Source of the DNA: JANNRR01 sp031401675
Lineage (GTDB): Bacteria > Pseudomonadota > Alphaproteobacteria > Rhodobacterales > Rhodobacteraceae
Length of the DNA stretch: 38,701 bases
Assembly (NCBI GenBank): GCA_031401675.1
Contig: JANNRR010000005.1
Span: 1-38,701 of the forward strand
Reading direction: 5' to 3'
Shown piece after piece: positions 14,796 through 21,782 of this stretch. Position numbers and translations under genes: made by a program. Each line of letters opens with the position of its first letter. Positions within the stretch are counted from its first letter, which is position 1. Below the pieces are notes generated by a model. It saw only the letters and a program-made list of their open reading frames with translations. It was not told the DNA's origin and did no database searches.

Positions 14796-16042
14796 CCCAC
14801 CACCCCCGCCACCTCAAGCACCGCATGCAGCAGCACATCCGCCCCCGCCGTCGCCCACTCCTCCGAAATCTCCTCCGCCTCGTTGTGCGACAGCCCGCCG
14901 ACACAGGGGCACATCACCATCACCGTCGGTGCCACCCGGTTGATCCAGCAGGCATCGTGCCCGGCCCCGCTCACGATATCCATGTGGGAATAGCCCAGCC
15001 GTTCCGCCGCGCCGCGCACCACCCCGACCAGCCCCGGATCAAACGTCACCGGATCGAAATGCCCCACGACTTCAATCGAACTCCCCAACCCCAACTCCGC
15101 CGCCACCGCCGCCACTGCCCGCTCCACCTCTCCCCGCATCAAATCCAGCTTGCCCTGCTCGGGCGAGCGGATGTCGACAGTAAACACCACCCGCCCCGGA
15201 ATGACATTGCGCGAGTTCGGAAACACCTTCACCTGCCCCACCGCCCCGACCGCGCCGGGCTGATGGCTCATCGCGATCTGATGCACCCGCTCCACCACCC
15301 GCGCCATACCCAACCCCGCGTTGACCCGCATGTTCATCGGCGTCGACCCGGTATGCGCATCCCGCCCGGTCAGCGTAACCTCCAGCCACCACAGCCCCTG
15401 ACCATGCGTCACTACGCCGATCGCGCAACCCGCCGCCTCCAGGATCGGCCCCTGTTCGATGTGCAATTCGAACATCGCGTGCATCTTGCGCCGCCCGACC
15501 AGCTCGTCGCCCACCCAGCCGATCCGCGCCAACTCGTCGCCGAACGCCAGCCCATCCGCATCCAGCCGGCCATAGGCATAGTCCTGGCTATGCACGCCTG
15601 CGAACACGCCCGAGGCCAGCATCGCCGGGGCAAACCGAGCCCCTTCCTCATTCGTCCAGTTGGTCACCACGATCGGATGCCGCGTCCTGATGCCCAGATC
15701 GTTCAGCGACCGGATCACCTCCAGCCCGCCCAGCACCCCCAACACCCCGTCATACTTGCCGCCCGTCGGCTGCGTATCCAGATGTGACCCGATATGAACT
15801 GGCAGCGCCTCCGGGTCAGTGCCCTCGCGCCTGGCAAACATGCTGCCCATGGTATCCACAGCCATCGACAGCCCGGCGTCGGCACACCAGCGGGCGAACA
15901 GGTGCCGCCCGGCGCTGTCCGCATCGGTCAGGGTCTGGCGGTTGTTGCCGCCCGCGACGCCGGGGCCGACCGCTGCCATCTGCATCAGCGCGTCCCACAG
16001 GCGCGGGCCATTGATCCGCAGATTCTCGCCCGGCGCAGCCAT
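14792..16042 (-). CDS. M20-family N-carbamoyl-beta-alanine/allantoate amidohydrolase (beta-ureidopropionase type)
   Basis: The zinc hydrolase of 416 residues belongs to the hyuC/amaB/allC group of peptidase family M20 enzymes. Residues 83-98 (HIGSHLDTQPTGGKYD) give metal ligands His87 and Asp98. NWTNEEGARFAP (about 128-139) has the general base and bridging glutamates, ELHIEQGP the next His, and GLSHNEAEE the C-terminal His ligand. Following hydA in the pathway, it would release beta-alanine or beta-aminoisobutyrate, CO2 and ammonia. N-carbamoyl amino acid or allantoate specificity cannot be excluded from sequence alone. The start ATG at 16042 has a good GAGGGAG site; extra upstream codons run into the promoter. 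It is the first gene of the operon, with a RutR-like box in front. Confidence 0.85.
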   Translation of the reverse strand: MAAPGENLRINGPRLWDALMQMAAVGPGVAGGNNRQTLTDADSAGRHLFARWCADAGLSMAVDTMGSMFARREGTDPEALPVHIGSHLDTQPTGGKYDGVLGVLGGLEVIRSLNDLGIRTRHPIVVTNWTNEEGARFAPAMLASGVFAGVHSQDYAYGRLDADGLAFGDELARIGWVGDELVGRRKMHAMFELHIEQGPILEAAGCAIGVVTHGQGLWWLEVTLTGRDAHTGSTPMNMRVNAGLGMARVVERVHQIAMSHQPGAVGAVGQVKVFPNSRNVIPGRVVFTVDIRSPEQGKLDLMRGEVERAVAAVAAELGLGSSIEVVGHFDPVTFDPGLVGVVRGAAERLGYSHMDIVSGAGHDACWINRVAPTVMVMCPCVGGLSHNEAEEISEEWATAGADVLLHAVLEVAGVVG

Positions 16043-16100
16043 CGCATTCTCCCTCACCGCAGGCTGATCCCGCACGTTGGTGTTTTCTGCCTTGTGTTTT

Positions 16101-16116
16101 CTGACCGTGCGGTCAG
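16101..16116. promoter_or_regulatory. RutR-box-like operator before hyuC
   Basis: CTGACCGTGCGGTCAG is a perfect 7-base palindrome with a 2-base centre. It matches the E. coli RutR consensus TTGACCA-N2-TGGTCAA at 10 of 14 fixed positions, with the core TGACC..GGTCA intact. It lies 59 bases before the hyuC start and 5 bases behind the -10 box of the candidate promoter, so a bound repressor would block the start site. Confidence 0.7.
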
Positions 16117-16121
16117 GGTTT

Positions 16122-16149
16122 ACGCTACACAAGCGGGCGGTGGCTTCAA
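16122..16149 (-). promoter_or_regulatory. Candidate promoter of the hyuC-hydA-importer operon
   Basis: On the minus strand TTGAAG (16144-16149) and TAGCGT (16122-16127) are 16 bases apart. The same -10 box, spacing and operator placement occur before the aminotransferase gene (19531-19558), which raises confidence in both. Confidence 0.6.
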
Positions 16150-16334
16150 CGGAATTCTTGCGCCGCCAGTGCAAACCTTCCTGTCCGACCCGTTGGTCCC
16201 GGATGGCCCCGGATGGCCCGAAGCCGTCGGCCCGGCGCAGCAAATCAACCAGCCGGCCGACCCCGCCACCCCGGCCCTACCTCACCGCATGGCGACCTGC
16301 TATCCCCCAGATACGGGCAACACGGAGGTTGAAC

Positions 16335-16799
16335 ATGCCGGGAATTGCGGAAATCGAAGCAGAGCAGGCCGGGCTGGTTTTTGCCGCTTTCGACGAAACC
16401 ACCGCCCTTGCCCTCGGGATGGCGCTGGTACAGCGGGCACAGGCCGATGCCATGCCGGTCGTGATCGATATCCGCACGCCCGACCGGGTGCTCTTTCACG
16501 CAGCAATGCCCGGATCAGGGCCGCTGAACGACCAGTGGGCGCGGCGCAAGGCCAACACCGCCCTGTACTTTCAGGCACCCTCTATGCTTGTAACCTTGCG
16601 TCTGGCGGAAAAGCCCGGCGGGCTGGACCGGCACGGCCTCGATCCGGCCAACTATGCGGCCAGCGGCGGCAGCGTGCCGATCCGGGTCCGGGGGGTGGGC
16701 GTGATCGCCACCGCCACTGTGTCCGGGCTGGCGCAGGAGGAGGATCACGCGGTCGTGGTCACGGCAATCCGCGACCTGCTGCGGCAATCGCCAGCCTGA
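16335..16799 (+). CDS. DUF336 (HbpS/GlcG-like) heme-degrading-domain protein
   Basis: The protein has 154 residues. It resembles the UPF0303/DUF336 group of small alpha-beta proteins related to the heme-binding HbpS of Streptomyces: VVIDIRTPDRVLFHAAMPGSGPLNDQWARRKANTAL followed by GGSVPIRVRGVGVIATATVSGLAQEEDHAVVVTAI. Enzymatic function is not established for most members. The start ATG at 16335 follows CACGGAGG. Its upstream region is shared with the divergent hyuC operon, including the RutR-like box about 220 bases away, so co-regulation is possible but not shown. No signal peptide is present. Confidence 0.75.
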   Translation: MPGIAEIEAEQAGLVFAAFDETTALALGMALVQRAQADAMPVVIDIRTPDRVLFHAAMPGSGPLNDQWARRKANTALYFQAPSMLVTLRLAEKPGGLDRHGLDPANYAASGGSVPIRVRGVGVIATATVSGLAQEEDHAVVVTAIRDLLRQSPA

Positions 16800-16820
16800 C
16801 GCAGAGTCCGGCTGGCACGG

Positions 16821-17105
16821 CTATTTCAGTTCCACTTCAACAAAGCTCATCAGCAGGTCGCCGTCATTGACCACATTATGCTCCACCCCTTCGGTCCGCC
16901 GGTAGGCCATACCCGCCGCCACCAGAACCCGGCGCACGGCCCCCCCCGGTTCCTCGAGCAGCATGTGGCAATCGGTGATGGCTGTGATGACATAATCGAA
17001 GCCGTGCCGGTGCCACCCGGTTTCGGCCCCCGGCACAAAGTCAAAGCGGGTGACGCGCACCCGGGCATCATCGATCAGGTGCGTGGCGGTGCAAGCTGTC
17101 CTCAT
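16821..17105 (-). CDS. Small cupin-domain protein
   Basis: The single cupin of 94 residues has motif 1 FVPGAETGWHRHGFDYVITAI with His32, His34 and a Tyr in place of the usual Glu neighbourhood, and motif 2 MAYRRTEGVEHNVVNDGDLLMSFVEVE. These give a likely metal site of three His residues. Its ATG overlaps the stop of the ParE-like gene by four bases (ATGA, 17102-17105), so it is translated with the toxin-antitoxin pair. Substrate is unknown; such short cupins often bind small carboxylates or have regulatory roles. Confidence 0.75.
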   Translation of the reverse strand: MRTACTATHLIDDARVRVTRFDFVPGAETGWHRHGFDYVITAITDCHMLLEEPGGAVRRVLVAAGMAYRRTEGVEHNVVNDGDLLMSFVEVELK

Positions 17106-17422
17106 TCTTCCGGCCCTCCCAGCCGGCCGCCGATATCGGCGCTTTGGTGGATGAAGTCGGCGATCAGGATGGCGATAGCGGTTTCGATGAAGATCACAAC
17201 GTGTTTTCCAGCCCGGACAAAGCGCAGATCATCCCGCAGGTCGTCCCCGAACTGGGCGCGGCAGGATCGGCTGGGCAGCCAGCCCGAAGCGATGTTCCGG
17301 CACCGATCCAGAAGCGACGCGACGTGTGCCTCTCCCCGCGTTTTGCCGTAGGTATCGCGTGAGAATGCGCCAATGCTGTCCAGGCTGCTCTCGGCGCGAC
17401 CTGAAAGGCCAAAGGATTTCAT
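17102..17422 (-). CDS. parE: ParE/RelE-family toxin
   Basis: The 106-residue protein has the ParE pattern: an N-terminal helix pair (GRAESSLDSIGAFSRDTYG), a core basic segment ending LRFVRAGKHVVIFIE, and the C-terminal IADFIHQSADIGGRL that matches the usual vLHqrMD-hL. ParE toxins poison DNA gyrase; whether this one does is not shown. Its start overlaps the antitoxin stop (17419-17422) and its end overlaps the cupin start. Conserved position and coupling to ParD support the call. Confidence 0.82.
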   Translation of the reverse strand: MKSFGLSGRAESSLDSIGAFSRDTYGKTRGEAHVASLLDRCRNIASGWLPSRSCRAQFGDDLRDDLRFVRAGKHVVIFIETAIAILIADFIHQSADIGGRLGGPEE

Positions 17423-17670
17423 TCGCCGCTGAAATGCCTTTCACGTACGCGCCTGAACGCCTCTTCGCCGTCAACCACATCGCCCCGCTGCACCTGCGCC
17501 AGGCCCTCCAGCACACCGCGCCGCACCTCTTCCCAGGCGGCCTCCTCTTTCTCCAGCAGCCGAAGCCCGGCCCGCATCGCCTCGCTCGCGTTCTGGAAGC
17601 GGCCGGATGTGACCATCGCATCGACAAAGGCAGACTGCTGCTCGGTCAGAACGACGTTACGGGTTGGCAT
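17419..17670 (-). CDS. parD: ParD-family antitoxin
   Basis: The product of 83 residues starts MPTRNVVLTEQQSAFVDAMV, a ribbon-helix-helix N-terminus. GRFQNASEAMRAGLRLLEKEE is the ParD/CopG dimer helix, and the acidic C-terminus wraps the toxin. The ATG at 17670 is preferred over an ATG at 17709, because it has a GGAGGTG site just upstream and because the operator lies between the two. The antitoxin normally represses its own operon, and a palindrome fitting this lies 24 bases upstream. Confidence 0.85.
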   Translation of the reverse strand: MPTRNVVLTEQQSAFVDAMVTSGRFQNASEAMRAGLRLLEKEEAAWEEVRRGVLEGLAQVQRGDVVDGEEAFRRVRERHFSGE

Positions 17671-17693
17671 CTGCACCTCCATGCTGTTCCAAT

Positions 17694-17708
17694 TGGCATA
17701 ATATGCCA
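17694..17708. promoter_or_regulatory. Palindrome before parD, likely autoregulatory operator
   Basis: TGGCAT-AAT-ATGCCA is a perfect 6-base inverted repeat. On the minus strand it contains a -10-like TATTAT, with TTGATT about 19 bases further upstream. Ribbon-helix-helix antitoxins bind such short palindromes over their promoter, so ParD-ParE is the likely ligand. Confidence 0.5.
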
Positions 17709-18088
17709 TAGCGGCACCGCCAAATCAACGCGCCTTTGGCAAGACGCGCCGCCCCGAATCATGATTTGCCACGAAAGCCATTGTCCTTACCGCGACGCCT
17801 CTGCACCGGCCTTCACCCACAATGAACATCGATGCCATGGCGGCCTGTCCGGCCCGAAACCCCGAATCGGTGGCCGGACCGGTCTACATCCACCGATGGA
17901 CGACCCCGGCCCATGTCAAAGGCCCTGCATCAAAGCTTGCCGATCCGGCTCTGGGCGGCAGGGCCAAAGCTCCACTTGTGCGGCCCCAATCAGCGTGCCG
18001 CCTTCAATCCCAACGGCCGCCCAAAGCAGCCACAGGTTAAAATTGTGTGAATCGCTGACCCCTAAACATTTGCAATCAAACGATTAAA
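17709..18088. other. Intergenic stretch without recognisable gene
   Basis: About 380 bases lie between the parD promoter and the aminotransferase terminator. Open frames on both strands are unlike any family I know and lack ribosome sites. The last 60 bases are AT-richer. No repeats or RNA structures stand out apart from the flanking features. Confidence 0.5.
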
Positions 18089-18111
18089 AAATGTCTCGCG
18101 CCGGGACATTT
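18089..18111 (-). terminator. Intrinsic terminator of the aminotransferase gene
   Basis: On the minus strand AAATGTC (18105-18111) pairs with GACATTT (18089-18095) around a GC-rich 9-base loop, followed by further Ts (TTTTTA). It starts two bases past the TGA of the aminotransferase, so that gene is transcribed alone. Confidence 0.75.
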
Positions 18112-18112
18112 C

Positions 18113-19441
18113 TCAGGCCAGCCCCCGCAGCACTTCACCCAGTTTCCCGATCAGGGTGTCAATCTCGGCCCGTTCGATAATCAGCGGTGGCGACATCGCG
18201 ATGATGTCCCCCGTGGTCCTGATCAGGATGCCCTTGTCATAGGCATCCAGGAACGCCTGAAACGCCCGCTTGGTCGGCTCGCCCGCAATCGGCTCCAGCT
18301 CGACCGCCCCGATCAGCCCCATGTTGCGGATGTCGATCACATGGCGGGTGCCCTTCAGCGAATGCAAAGCCTCCTGCCAATAGGGCGCTATCTCGGCGCA
18401 GCGCTCGAACAGCCCCTCCTCTTTGTAGGTCTCCAGCGTCGCGATCCCGGCAGCCGAGGCAAGCGGATTGCCCGAATAGGTGTAGCCGTGGAACAGCTCG
18501 ATCAGATGCTCCGGCCCCTGCATGAAGGCGTCATGAATGGCCGGCGTCGCCAGCACCGCCCCCATCGGGATCACGCCGTTGGTCAGCCCCTTGGCCAGCG
18601 TGATCATGTCGGGCAGCACGTTGAAATGCTGCGCGGCAAAGGGTGACCCCAACCGCCCGAACCCGGTGATGACCTCGTCGAAGATCAGCAGAATGCCGTG
18701 CTTGCGGGTGATCGCCCGCAGCTTCTCCAGATAGCCCGTCGGCGGCATCAGCACGCCGGTCGACCCCGCCATCGGCTCGACGATCACCGCCGCGATGGTT
18801 TCCGGCCCGTGCAGCGCCACGATCCGTTCCAACTCGTCCGCCAGTTCCGCGCCATGCTCGGGCTGACCCTTGGTATAGGCATTCTTTGCCAGCAGATGCG
18901 TATGCGGCAGATGATCGACCCCGGCCAGCAGCGTGCCGAAGAACTTCCGATTGTTGACGATGCCCCCGACCGAAATCCCGCCAAAGCCGACACCGTGATA
19001 GCCGCGTTCGCGCCCGATCAGCCGGGTCCGCGTGCCCTCGCCGCGCGCCCGGTGATAGGCGATGGCGATTTTCAGCGCCGTATCCACCGCCTCGGAGCCG
19101 GAGTTGGTATAGAACACATGCTCCATCCCCTTGGGTGCAATCTCGATCAGCCGGTTGGCCAGCTCGAACGCCTTGGGGTGGCCCATCTGGAATGCGGGTG
19201 CATAGTCCAGTTCCGCCGCCTGCGCCGCAATCGCCTGCACGATCCGTGGGCGGGCATGGCCTGCATTGCAGCACCACAGACCAGCCGTACCGTCCAGCAC
19301 CTGCCGGCCGTCTGACGTGGTGTAGTGCATCCGGTCGGCCGCCACGAACATCCGCGGTGCCTTCTTGAACTGCCGGTTCGCTGTGAACGGCATCCAGAAC
19401 GCATTGAGATCATTGGGGGCAACGTTGCGATCCAGCGCCAT
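18113..19441 (-). CDS. Omega-amino acid (beta-alanine):pyruvate aminotransferase
   Basis: This class III PLP-dependent aminotransferase of 442 residues has the usual length for beta-alanine:pyruvate transaminases. Its start MALDRNVAPNDLNAFWMPFTANRQFKKAPR is typical of that group. The PLP Lys is K284 in TLAKGLTNG, the ring-nitrogen Asp is D255 in LLIFDEVITGFGR, and the phosphate loop is NSGSEAVDTA near 113-122. It would convert the beta-alanine released by the pyrimidine pathway to malonate semialdehyde, with pyruvate as acceptor. ATG at 19441 follows GGGAGGT. It has its own promoter with a perfect RutR box and its own terminator. Taurine or other omega-amines are possible alternative substrates. 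Confidence 0.88.
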   Translation of the reverse strand: MALDRNVAPNDLNAFWMPFTANRQFKKAPRMFVAADRMHYTTSDGRQVLDGTAGLWCCNAGHARPRIVQAIAAQAAELDYAPAFQMGHPKAFELANRLIEIAPKGMEHVFYTNSGSEAVDTALKIAIAYHRARGEGTRTRLIGRERGYHGVGFGGISVGGIVNNRKFFGTLLAGVDHLPHTHLLAKNAYTKGQPEHGAELADELERIVALHGPETIAAVIVEPMAGSTGVLMPPTGYLEKLRAITRKHGILLIFDEVITGFGRLGSPFAAQHFNVLPDMITLAKGLTNGVIPMGAVLATPAIHDAFMQGPEHLIELFHGYTYSGNPLASAAGIATLETYKEEGLFERCAEIAPYWQEALHSLKGTRHVIDIRNMGLIGAVELEPIAGEPTKRAFQAFLDAYDKGILIRTTGDIIAMSPPLIIERAEIDTLIGKLGEVLRGLA

Positions 19442-19510
19442 CGCGGCACCTCCCTTGTGTATCGTCAAAGCGACCGGAACGGCCGACCGCAAGCGACGGC
19501 ATCATTTTGT

Positions 19511-19526
19511 TTGACCAAATGGTCAA
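19511..19526. promoter_or_regulatory. RutR box, perfect consensus match
   Basis: TTGACCAAATGGTCAA agrees at every fixed position with the E. coli RutR box TTGACCA-N2-TGGTCAA. It sits 4 bases behind the -10 of the aminotransferase promoter and 153 bases before the divergent RutR-like gene, so it can control both. In E. coli uracil or thymine releases RutR; the same induction logic is inferred here. Confidence 0.82.
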
Positions 19527-19530
19527 TCGG

Positions 19531-19558
19531 ACGCTAGCAGAGGTTGCAGGCGCGTCAA
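19531..19558 (-). promoter_or_regulatory. Candidate aminotransferase promoter
   Basis: Minus-strand TTGACG (19553-19558) and TAGCGT (19531-19536) with a 16-base spacer. Spacing and -10 are identical to the hyuC promoter, and the operator overlaps the expected start point. Confidence 0.65.
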
Positions 19559-19679
19559 GCACCACATCTGCCCCCGAACCTCGGCGCATGCGGGCGCACG
19601 ACTGGCCAGGGACAGAAGGTGCACGGCATAGAAGCGTCCGGCGGGAAACAGGCATGTTGCGACCGATGACCCTGTTAAG

Positions 19680-20294
19680 ATGAACCGGACCCGCCCTCAA
19701 TCCCGGATTCAGGCAAGAAACAGCGCCGCCATTCTCGACGCCGCGCTGCAGGTATTCTCACAACAGGGATTTCGCGGCGCGACGCTGGATCAGATCGCCG
19801 ACGTGGCCGGGCTGTCGAAACCGAACCTGCTGTATTATTTCGCCTCGAAAGAAGCGATCCATCAGGCGCTTCTGGGGCAGTTGCTGCACATTTGGCTGGA
19901 CCCGTTGCGCGCCATCGACGCGACGGGAGACCCGGTGGCCGAACTGCTGGCCTACATGCGGCGCAAATTGCAGCTGAGCCGAGAGTATCCGCGCGAAAGC
20001 CGGCTTTTTGCCAACGAGATTCTGCAAGGTGCCCCCCGTATCGAAGCCGCGATAAAGGGCGAGTTGAAAGCATTGGTTGACGCCAAGGCCGCCATCATCC
20101 GCGACTGGGTCGCCGCCGGAAAGATTGCCGCAGTGCATCCGCATCACCTGATCTTCTCGATCTGGGCGTTGACCCAACACTATGCCGATTTCGATGTGCA
20201 GGTACGTCTGGTACTGGGCGGCGAAGCGGTTGATCCCTATCCAGAGGCGCAGACCTATCTTGAAACGCTGTTTCGCAAGCTTCTGGCACCCTGA
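19680..20294 (+). CDS. RutR-like TetR-family transcriptional regulator
   Basis: The protein of 204 residues carries an N-terminal TetR helix-turn-helix (AILDAALQVFSQQGFRGATLDQIADVAGLSKPNLLYYFASKEAI, about 17-60). The C-terminal domain is of the RutR (YcdC) type, with HPHHLIFSIWALTQHYADFDVQV as a strong similarity. E. coli RutR represses the rut operon and is released by uracil/thymine. The nearby perfect RutR box and the pyrimidine genes on both sides make it the likely local repressor. The start ATG at 19680 has a weak ribosome site (TTAAG). It is transcribed divergently from the aminotransferase and could be autoregulated by the same box. Confidence 0.85.
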   Translation: MNRTRPQSRIQARNSAAILDAALQVFSQQGFRGATLDQIADVAGLSKPNLLYYFASKEAIHQALLGQLLHIWLDPLRAIDATGDPVAELLAYMRRKLQLSREYPRESRLFANEILQGAPRIEAAIKGELKALVDAKAAIIRDWVAAGKIAAVHPHHLIFSIWALTQHYADFDVQVRLVLGGEAVDPYPEAQTYLETLFRKLLAP

Positions 20295-20348
20295 CGGGAA
20301 AGCTGGCACTGTGAAAACCGGATGCCGGGTCCGGCGCATGGGGGTGCA

Positions 20349-21686
20349 ATGACAACGCGACGGAAAGCAGCGAGTGCGGCGCGGCGCATCATGGCGCGGG
20401 AGGCCGCGGCGCTGGTACAGTCGGGCATGTGGATCGACTACGGGGCGGTTCTGGCGCAACCCGACGTGTTTGACCGCGCTCTTGCCGAACGCGCCGCAAA
20501 CCTAGACAGCGTCAAGGTTCGGGCCTGCCTGTCCACCCGCCCCCGCGCGATACTGGAGGCCGACCCGGATGGTGCGCATTTCCATTGGCTTAACTCGCAT
20601 TTCTCGGGCTACGACCGCAAGAAGCATGATGCGGGCATTGCCCGCTATCTTCCGGTCAATCTGGGCGAGGTTCCGGACTATTACCGGCGCTTCATTGACC
20701 CGGTCGATATCCTGATCCTCAAGACCGCTCCGATGGACGCCGATGGCTTTTTCAACCTCGGACCGTCCAACTTGTGGCACCGGGCGATCATCGAACGTGC
20801 CCGGATTGTGGTTGTCGAGGAATCCGCGGCGGTTCCCCACGCCCGCGGGCCGGACAATGCGGTGCATGTCGGCGAGGTGGATTTCATCATCGCCGGCGAT
20901 GACGCGCCGCTGGCCGAATTGCCCAACCCGCCCCCGACCGATGTGGACCGCGCGGTCGCCCGCCAGATCATGGCAGAGATCGGCGATGGTGCCTGTCTGC
21001 AGATCGGCATCGGAGGCATGCCGAACGCGGTCTGCACCCTGCTGCGCGAAAGCACGGTGAAGGATCTGGGCATCCATACCGAAATGCTGACCGACGGCAT
21101 CATCGATCTGTACCAAAGCGGCCATGTCACGGGACAGGCAAAGCAACTGGACCCCGGCAAGATCGTCTACAGCTTTGCCCTCGGCTCGCGGCACCTCTAC
21201 GATACCATCGAGAGCAACCCGGATTTCCTGTGCTGCCCGGTCGACTACACCAACCTGCCCCACAGCATCATGCTGAACAACAACGTAGTGGCGATCAACA
21301 ACACCACACAGGTGGACCTTCAGGGCCAGGCTGCCTCGGAATCCGATGGACATCGCCATATCAGCGGCACCGGCGGCCAGTTGCAGTTCGTGCGCGGGGC
21401 CTATGCCTCGCCGGGCGGCAAGTCGTTCATCTGCCTGTCCTCGACCTATGACAAGCGCGGCGAACGGCGCAGCCGGATCGTGCTGGAACTGACCCGCGGC
21501 AACATCGTCACCACGCCGCGCAGCGACATGATGTATGTGGTCACCGAATACGGCATGGTCAATCTGAAGGGAAAATCGGTACCGGAACGCGCCAAGGCGC
21601 TGATTTCGCTGGCCCACCCGGATTTCCGCGACGGGCTAGAGCGGCAGGCCCACGACCAAAGGCTGATCCCGAAAGGTTTTTCTTGA
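20349..21686 (+). CDS. Acetyl-CoA hydrolase / CoA-transferase family protein (4-hydroxybutyrate CoA-transferase-like)
   Basis: The protein of 445 residues belongs to the acetyl-CoA hydrolase/transferase group (AbfT/Cat2-like). Family hallmarks are QIGIGGMPNAV, DLGIHTEMLTDGIIDLYQSG and the C-terminal VTEYGMVNLKGKSVPERAKALISLAHPDFRD. The Glu in HTEM (about residue 245) is at the position where the active-site Glu that forms the CoA thioester is reported in 4-hydroxybutyrate CoA-transferase. It could move CoA between acetate, propionate or hydroxy acids. The start ATG at 20349 follows GGGGTG; upstream codons are a shadow. It lies 54 bases after the RutR-like gene on the same strand. A link to malonate semialdehyde or 3-hydroxypropionate handling is speculation. 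Confidence 0.8.
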   Translation: MTTRRKAASAARRIMAREAAALVQSGMWIDYGAVLAQPDVFDRALAERAANLDSVKVRACLSTRPRAILEADPDGAHFHWLNSHFSGYDRKKHDAGIARYLPVNLGEVPDYYRRFIDPVDILILKTAPMDADGFFNLGPSNLWHRAIIERARIVVVEESAAVPHARGPDNAVHVGEVDFIIAGDDAPLAELPNPPPTDVDRAVARQIMAEIGDGACLQIGIGGMPNAVCTLLRESTVKDLGIHTEMLTDGIIDLYQSGHVTGQAKQLDPGKIVYSFALGSRHLYDTIESNPDFLCCPVDYTNLPHSIMLNNNVVAINNTTQVDLQGQAASESDGHRHISGTGGQLQFVRGAYASPGGKSFICLSSTYDKRGERRSRIVLELTRGNIVTTPRSDMMYVVTEYGMVNLKGKSVPERAKALISLAHPDFRDGLERQAHDQRLIPKGFS

Positions 21687-21723
21687 CGCATCGGCCGCAA
21701 CGCTGCGTGCGCGAAATGCCTGC

Positions 21724-21752
21724 TTGTTGGGGCCATGGGTCGCGGATATAAG
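21724..21752 (+). promoter_or_regulatory. Candidate kup promoter
   Basis: TTGTTG (21724-21729) and TATAAG (21747-21752) are 17 bases apart, and the ATG at 21783 follows 30 bases later. This also argues for starting Kup at 21783, since the in-frame codons from 21735 onward would overlap the promoter. Confidence 0.5.
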
Positions 21753-21782
21753 CCCGAGTCTGTTCCGCAAGCGTCAGAGAAG

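Noticed and set aside
17326..18087. 253-residue plus-strand frame across parD and the gap behind it
   Set aside because: Antisense to a clear ParD gene in its first half, no family features in the rest.
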